From: Epiperipatus broadwayi
Lineage: Eukaryota; Onychophora; Udeonychophora; Euonychophora; Peripatidae
Assembly (NCBI GenBank): GCA_028023455.1
Contig: JAQFVV010006238.1
Span: 6,828,572-6,892,571, forward strand
DNA length: 64,000 bases
Direction of reading: 5' to 3'
Under the pieces are notes generated by a model. It was given only the letters and a program-made list of their open reading frames with translations, had not been told where the DNA came from and ran no database searches. The translations under genes were made by a program, and so were the position numbers. Positions 59,701 through 64,000 of the stretch are shown here, piece by piece. The number at the start of each line of letters is the position of its first letter. The stretch's first letter is position 1.

Positions 59701-60088
59701 GTATTTGAATAGCCTGTATTTCTGTCATTACAATGTAGTGTAATAATATTTGAAAACTGCTAGGTTGTATTAAAAAAATTATGCATAATAAAATGTAACA
59801 TCTTATGCTTTTCATATTTGTATATAAAGTACTGTTATTTAAATTTTTCTAGTGCATGCTGTAAAAAAGTCTTAAAGTTTAATTAAATATGCAAAAACAG
59901 AATGGTGTAGATGCATTTTTTTTTTTTTAATATGACAGAATTTTATTTTGTTAAAGTTGACTGCAAAAGTAGGTTTTAGTAAAGTATAGTTTTATAATTT
60001 GGCTACAAGGTCACAGCAGTAAAGTTAAGTGAGATATTATTAAACATTGCTTTAATTGTAAATAATTTCAAATAAGTAATATAAGACT

Positions 60089-60860
60089 ATGAATTTTAAA
60101 GAACTGAAACTTCAATATGGTTTTCTTTTCAGAACAATGAATAACAATTTTGTTGATGATCACAAGCAATTTTCAATTGTTATCTTACTTTCTGAATCTC
60201 TAACTATTTTGCTGTATGTTTGCACAATCAAACTACACATTTTTTTTGTGATATTGAATTTTTTTAAAAAAAGATTCCAGCTAAAGCTTCATATGTTTTC
60301 ATCTAGAATCAAAACAGCAACTAATATCATTGAACACCACATAACTTCTTCAATCTATGAATCAAAGAATCATCGCAACATTCAAAATGTACAAACTTCA
60401 ACAACCATTGCAGTATTTTGTCAACATTTTGGAAAAAGATGCTAATAAGAAACTGATGAAGGCAGTATTGAAGAGCTTTTGCATTCATACATAGAAAAAT
60501 TAACTAATGAGGAATTAATGCAACTGGATAAATAAATGAAAGACAAGTAAGAACAAAAATCAATAAGCCTTAGAGAAAAACCTGAAGGAACTGATTTCAT
60601 ATCATGAAGCCATAATCAGCATTTTTGAAGAATTTGACTTGATTTAGAATTCTCCATCAAATCTAGAAATGCCTTAAATGTAGTGAATAGGACCTTATAA
60701 GATGGTGTATAAAAAGAGAATCCAACAAGCAAGTCAATCATTCATTTTAACCATTTTCTCTAGAGATTCTTCAGACATCAACATCCCATGTAGTTCTTTC
60801 AAAAAAATAAGATCATCAAAGGATTTAAAAGGTAATGACAGGCCCTTATAACGAGTAACT
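60089..60860 (+). pseudogene. Pogo/Tigger-like (CENP-B type DDE) transposase remnant
   Basis: An ATG frame of 118 codons (60089-60445) ends at two consecutive stops, and the same frame then reads ETDEGSIEELLHSYIEKLTN followed by EELMQLDK to a stop at 60533. The pattern EELL...LTNEELM-L is characteristic of the C-terminal part of Tigger-like transposases, downstream of the DDE domain. Weaker matching pieces follow to about 60860 in other frames. In the family this protein cuts and pastes the transposon at TA sites. The N-terminal helix-turn-helix and catalytic residues are not visible, so the copy is dead. The upstream 118 codons are not clearly Tigger. Confidence 0.55.
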
Positions 60861-60999
60861 GATGATTCAGAAAAGATAAGGATGAGTGATGAATGGATGG
60901 ATCATAAAAAAGAACAACAGTTGTGTTTTATTTTCATTTGTGAATACAGATTTAAGTTGCATTATCATACGAACATATTTTAAGTGTGTACTTGCATAA

Positions 61000-62100
61000 T
61001 TTTTATCTGCAGGATCCATATTTCCCCATAGAAAACCATTATAATTCCTTGCTTTTTATAGGATCTTCTTGCATTAAGATGAGTTTTGAGAAACCAATTA
61101 TTCTCACTAAGCAGGATAAAGGGTATATATGTGAACTGATGTTTAATTAATTTATCAAGAAATCTAAGAAATGTAGCTTGTATTATTATCATCCAATGAT
61201 TATTTTCTTGGGAGATCATGTGACGTTGAGCACCTAGCGGTAGATTCAGCTTTTAGTAGTTCCATTTATGCTATTCAGTTTAGATACAATCCTGGAATTA
61301 GTTCGAATCTCCTCCGTCTGTGCTGAATAGCACTGGCCAATTAATATAGTTTAATTCTCTATAACAATTAAATATATTACTCGTAAATAAAGACCCTCAA
61401 TAACTGGTTTTTTAAAACAAGAAAATGTTTATTTTTTTGTTTAAAAAATCTTCAGAGACACTGCTTACTTAAATTATAATCAATTTAAGTCTTTTTCTTT
61501 CTTTCTAGGAGCCAAAAAACTATTCTCAATACTCATTATTTTAGAAGTTTTTAAATACAATTTGTTTTATTAATGAAACTAAAATACACTTTAGAAAGAG
61601 TAGAAATTAATTCTGCATTTATATAGAATAAACTTAACGAAAATAGAAAACATAAACCTTAACGTCTTTAGACTTTTTTTTTTTTTTTGAATGCTAAATA
61701 AATTAATTGTAAGTAATGGGCAAATATAACATTTATACCATCAAAAGAGTATTTATATATATATAATGATTTTAATTCACAAAAGCAAAATTTAACTATT
61801 AAAAGCCATATAGCGTTACATCTTGGATACATTTTAATAAAGATGATTAATGTTTTAACAATAGCTATTTAATTAAAATATCAATTAAAAGAAACTGTTT
61901 TAGTAATTTTATAGGTTTTGGCATAATATTAAAGAATTGTCTCTCACTTAATTACATACATTGTTTTAAACATTATAAAAATATAACACAAACATTAAAA
62001 TTACATATACTTAACTTATTATCTTCGCTGTTAACAAAATTTTTAACAACAGCAAGAAGGAAACTTCTTTTTTTCCTTTAATATATATATGTCTTCTAGC
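61000..62100. other. Unassigned AT-rich non-coding DNA
   Basis: No gene, RNA or bounded repeat recognised. The 79-codon minus frame at 60980-61219 is featureless. A GTTCGAATCTCCTCCGTC word near 61302 resembles a B-box but has no partner A-box that I can defend. Confidence 0.4.
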
Positions 62101-62187
62101 ACGTGTGCGTGTGCGGCACAACTACTTTCAAAGGATCTTGCCTTCATAATCATAGTTTGCTAATACATTTAATGATAAGCAAATATG

Positions 62188-62490
62188 CTAATTCCATTTC
62201 TTCGATAAAGCATAGCACATGTCCTTCCTATTTATGGCATCTTTGTCTCGTGAGATAAAGAAGGCCTCTTTGATTTTTCTTTTAAGGTCATGCCTCTCTC
62301 TACACACGATTGTGGGATTGTCTGGAATGCACTCGTGGTCACTTGTGCTCTGGTGCTGATAGAAAACTGAATAGATGGAAGGATCGTTGAGAGTTCTATT
62401 GTATGAATATTTATGATGTGAATCGTGTGGACAAAGATGCTCTGCTTTACCCATAATATGTGCCTTTACAATTATTGTTAGAACATGCAA
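62188..62490 (-). pseudogene. Penelope-like endonuclease C-terminal fragment
   Basis: A 100-codon minus-strand frame. Its second half has CRERHDLKRKIKEAFFISRD and a KDAINRKDMCYALSKKWN end. The arrangement R-x-x-K-I-K-E-A-x-x-I ... I-N-R ... L-S-x-x-W is typical of the C-terminus of the GIY-YIG endonuclease in Penelope-like elements; the better copy at 35.03 kb has KIREAIEI ... CIN. The GIY and YIG motifs are not seen. It may derive from a different lineage than the 35-kb copy, since the residues differ throughout. Confidence 0.5.
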
Positions 62491-62589
62491 TATTATATAC
62501 TGTATGGGGGGTTTGTAAAATTGGAGTTTGGTCTTTAGGGTTATAAACTATAATGTTCTTTTCATTGAATCCAATCAAATTATATACCC

Positions 62590-62625
62590 CCCTTATTTTC
62601 TTTTTAAAAACTTTTATTTATTTTC
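62590..62625. repeat. Outer part of the left arm of the terminal foldback element
   Basis: TTATTTTCTTTTTAAAAACT followed by TTTATTTATTTTC is the reverse complement of the last bases of the window (about 63969-64000: TTGATGAGAAGAAATAAAGT, TTTTAAAAAGAAA). The solo LTR separates it from the rest of the same arm. Confidence 0.7.
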
Positions 62626-63220
62626 TGTTGTGTTTGGTCTGGATTACAGACCCAACCTACAGAAAATAATATTAACACCAGTATTACAATTAATATGATA
62701 TTTATTATATTGACAAATATATACAATAAATAATACAGCTATAATGTGAACTCTTGGATCTGGATCATGTAGTTCTACCACTTCCAGCTACACCTGATAA
62801 CTTACCTCATGGGTAGGGAAAATGACTCTTCTGGCTGTACAAAACAGTTGGCCTCAAGTCAACAGTAGTCTTAGCAGCATCTGGTCCCTCTGAGGACTTG
62901 TCTAGCTGTGTGGACAAATAGCATATTGCTATTGGTGGGAATGCTTATGGCTATTCAGGTTAACAGGGCTTCCCTGGGAGAATGTGTACAGTGTTTGTAG
63001 GTCAGACAGACATTCTGTCCCAGTTCTCACAAAAGGTTGACTATTTATAGCCAGATTTCTAACCTTACTGAAAACATTCAGATTCAGTGAGCATCCTTGC
63101 TCATTGGCTATGTGTTTAGCTTTACATCAGTTTATTGACCAGCAGCAAACAATGCTTAATCCAATCAGATAAGAAGGAATCTGGAATATTCCACTTCTGT
63201 GAAAAGGGAGGACTATAACA
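62626..63220 (-). mobile_element. Solo LTR, 595 bp
   Basis: A less AT-rich block with TG...CA ends (plus strand TGTTGTG ... CTATAACA) and exact 5-bp flanking duplications. On the minus strand it starts TGTTATAGTCCTCC, carries a TATA box CTATAAATAG at 63041-63050, then a G/C-rich presumed transcription-start region, and an AATAAA signal (TTTATT on the plus strand at 62701-62706) near its 3' end. That order (TATA, start, polyadenylation signal) is what an LTR promoter needs. No internal region or partner LTR is present, so recombination has removed them. A possible tRNA-like stretch at about 62745-62800 is not convincing. Confidence 0.8.
63041..63050 (-). promoter_or_regulatory. TATA box of the solo LTR
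   Basis: CTATAAATAG, identical in form to the metazoan TATA consensus, sits about 170 bp into the LTR on its sense strand. It would drive transcription leftward, toward the endonuclease fragment. Whether it is active is unknown. Confidence 0.55.
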
Positions 63221-63225
63221 TTTTC

Positions 63226-64000
63226 ATCAACTATATATTTGTATTCACATCTTTAAACACCCAATGTTTCTACCACTTTTTTTTGTAGTTTTTAAGGATC
63301 TATAAAATTACATATTTATATTATTATTATTACAAATAAAATCAATATATAAAAATGTATATACCCTTATCATAAAAAACAATAACATTTCTTTTTCATC
63401 TATCCATACATCTTTTTTACATATATATTATATTATATAATCCACATTTACTTACTTTAATTTTATTTTAAGATAAGAATGTTAGAAAAAGTAAAATAAT
63501 ATAAAGAAAGAATGATAAAAGAAAGAATATATATAAACAGAAAAAAAACTGTCATAAATAGGATAAATTATATAAAAGATAGATTAAAATAAAAACAAAT
63601 TAAAAATGGTATTAAAAAGGTATTGTTTTAATTAATATAATTGATTACGAATGTAAATAGGACAAAAAAAAATTATTGGTATTTTTTATATATAAAAAAA
63701 TGTATATGTAAAAAAAGAAAAAAGTTTAAAGAAAAAAATAAGTAAGTAAATATGGATTATATAATGTAATGTATATGTAAAAAAGATGTATGGATAGATG
63801 AAAGGGAAAAGTTATTTTTTTATGATAAGCGTATACACATTTATATATATTGATTTTATTTGTAATAATAATGATATAAATATGTAATTTTATATATCCT
63901 TGAAAATGACTACAAAAAAATTTGGTTGAAATGATGGGTGTTAAAAGATCTGAATATGTACGTATGGTTGATGAGAAGAAATAAAGTTTTTAAAAAGAAA
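63226..64000. mobile_element. Large foldback element, arms of at least 270 bp, cut by the window end
   Basis: The left arm (from 62590, interrupted by the LTR, to about 63470) and the right arm (about 63735-64000) are reverse complements in order. ATCAACTATATATTTGTATT pairs with the TACGTATGGTTGATG end; ACACCCAATGTTTCTACCAC with TTGAAATGATGGGTGTT; ACATCTTTTTTACATATA with TATGTAAAAAAGATGTA; and ATCCACATTTACTTACTT with AAGTAAGTAAATATGGAT. A purine-rich ~265-bp centre (63470-63735) separates them. There is no coding capacity. The right terminus lies beyond the window. Confidence 0.75.

Larger units (their letters stand above)
62621..63225 (-). repeat. 5-bp target-site duplications bracketing the solo LTR
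   Basis: TTTTC occurs at 62621-62625 and at 63221-63225, directly at both LTR boundaries. Five base pairs is the usual size for Gypsy/BEL-type integration. Confidence 0.75.

Noticed and set aside
62740-62815. S2-like tRNA head inside the solo LTR (minus strand GTTATCAGGTGTAGCTGGAA)
   Set aside because: The resemblance to the S2 head stops after about 20 bases, and the LTR boundaries with target duplication explain the block.
1-64000. CRISPR arrays, operons, bacterial promoters or riboswitches
   Set aside because: The window is eukaryotic in character (SINEs, LINEs, microsatellites), and no regularly spaced identical repeats of the CRISPR type occur.

Overview
The window is AT-rich eukaryotic DNA, roughly three quarters A+T by eye. 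It is dense in microsatellites, hairpin repeats and decayed transposable elements. I find no exon, promoter or RNA gene of a host gene that I can defend; the open frames are short and mostly fall in repeats. The mix of families points to an invertebrate animal: RTE-like LINE tails, a Penelope-like element with a GIY-YIG endonuclease, a pogo/Tigger-type remnant, tRNA-derived SINEs and many foldback MITE-like elements. A mollusc, possibly a cephalopod, would fit, but the sequence does not prove it.

Layout. Positions 1-12.1 kb are mostly featureless AT-rich DNA with three strong hairpin elements (3.93-4.16, 5.03-5.21 and 6.18-6.41 kb) and one copy of a recurring ~300 bp foldback family, called FB1 here (5.8-6.14 kb). 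From 12.1 to 16.7 kb there is a 161-bp direct duplication, a tRNA-like SINE head and three fragments of LINE reverse-transcriptase elements; one of these carries a nested SINE. From 17.1 to 19.9 kb there is a SINE, an unassigned decayed coding sequence and a CpG-containing, less AT-rich block that may be an LTR. From 20.2 to 34 kb there is a 1.4-kb inverted-repeat element, more SINE heads, very long AT and ATT microsatellites, FB1 again, and a diverged direct-repeat cluster.

The best-defined structure is at 34.8-40.65 kb. A 5'-truncated Penelope-like element, with an inverted copy of its own 3' end, has received in its (TA)n tract a 5.1-kb element made of two ~2.28-kb near-identical long direct repeats around only ~545 bp. 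A candidate primer-binding site abuts one repeat, so I read it as a minus-strand, non-autonomous LTR retrotransposon with unusually long LTRs.

From 41.2 to 57 kb two foldback families recur: FB1, and FB2, a palindromic element with a tRNA-like core. A purine-rich tract with protein-like fragments lies at 43.9-46.6 kb, and more LINE tails follow. From 58 to 60 kb there is a long hairpin and a diverged ~350-390-bp direct repeat, then a Tigger-like remnant. The window ends (62.2-64.0 kb) with a second endonuclease-like fragment and a solo LTR with a 5-bp target duplication. That LTR sits inside one arm of a large foldback element whose other arm preserves the uninterrupted target site.

Nothing in the window forms an operon or pathway. 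What can be read is an order of insertions: SINE into LINE, LTR element into Penelope-like element, and solo LTR into foldback arm.
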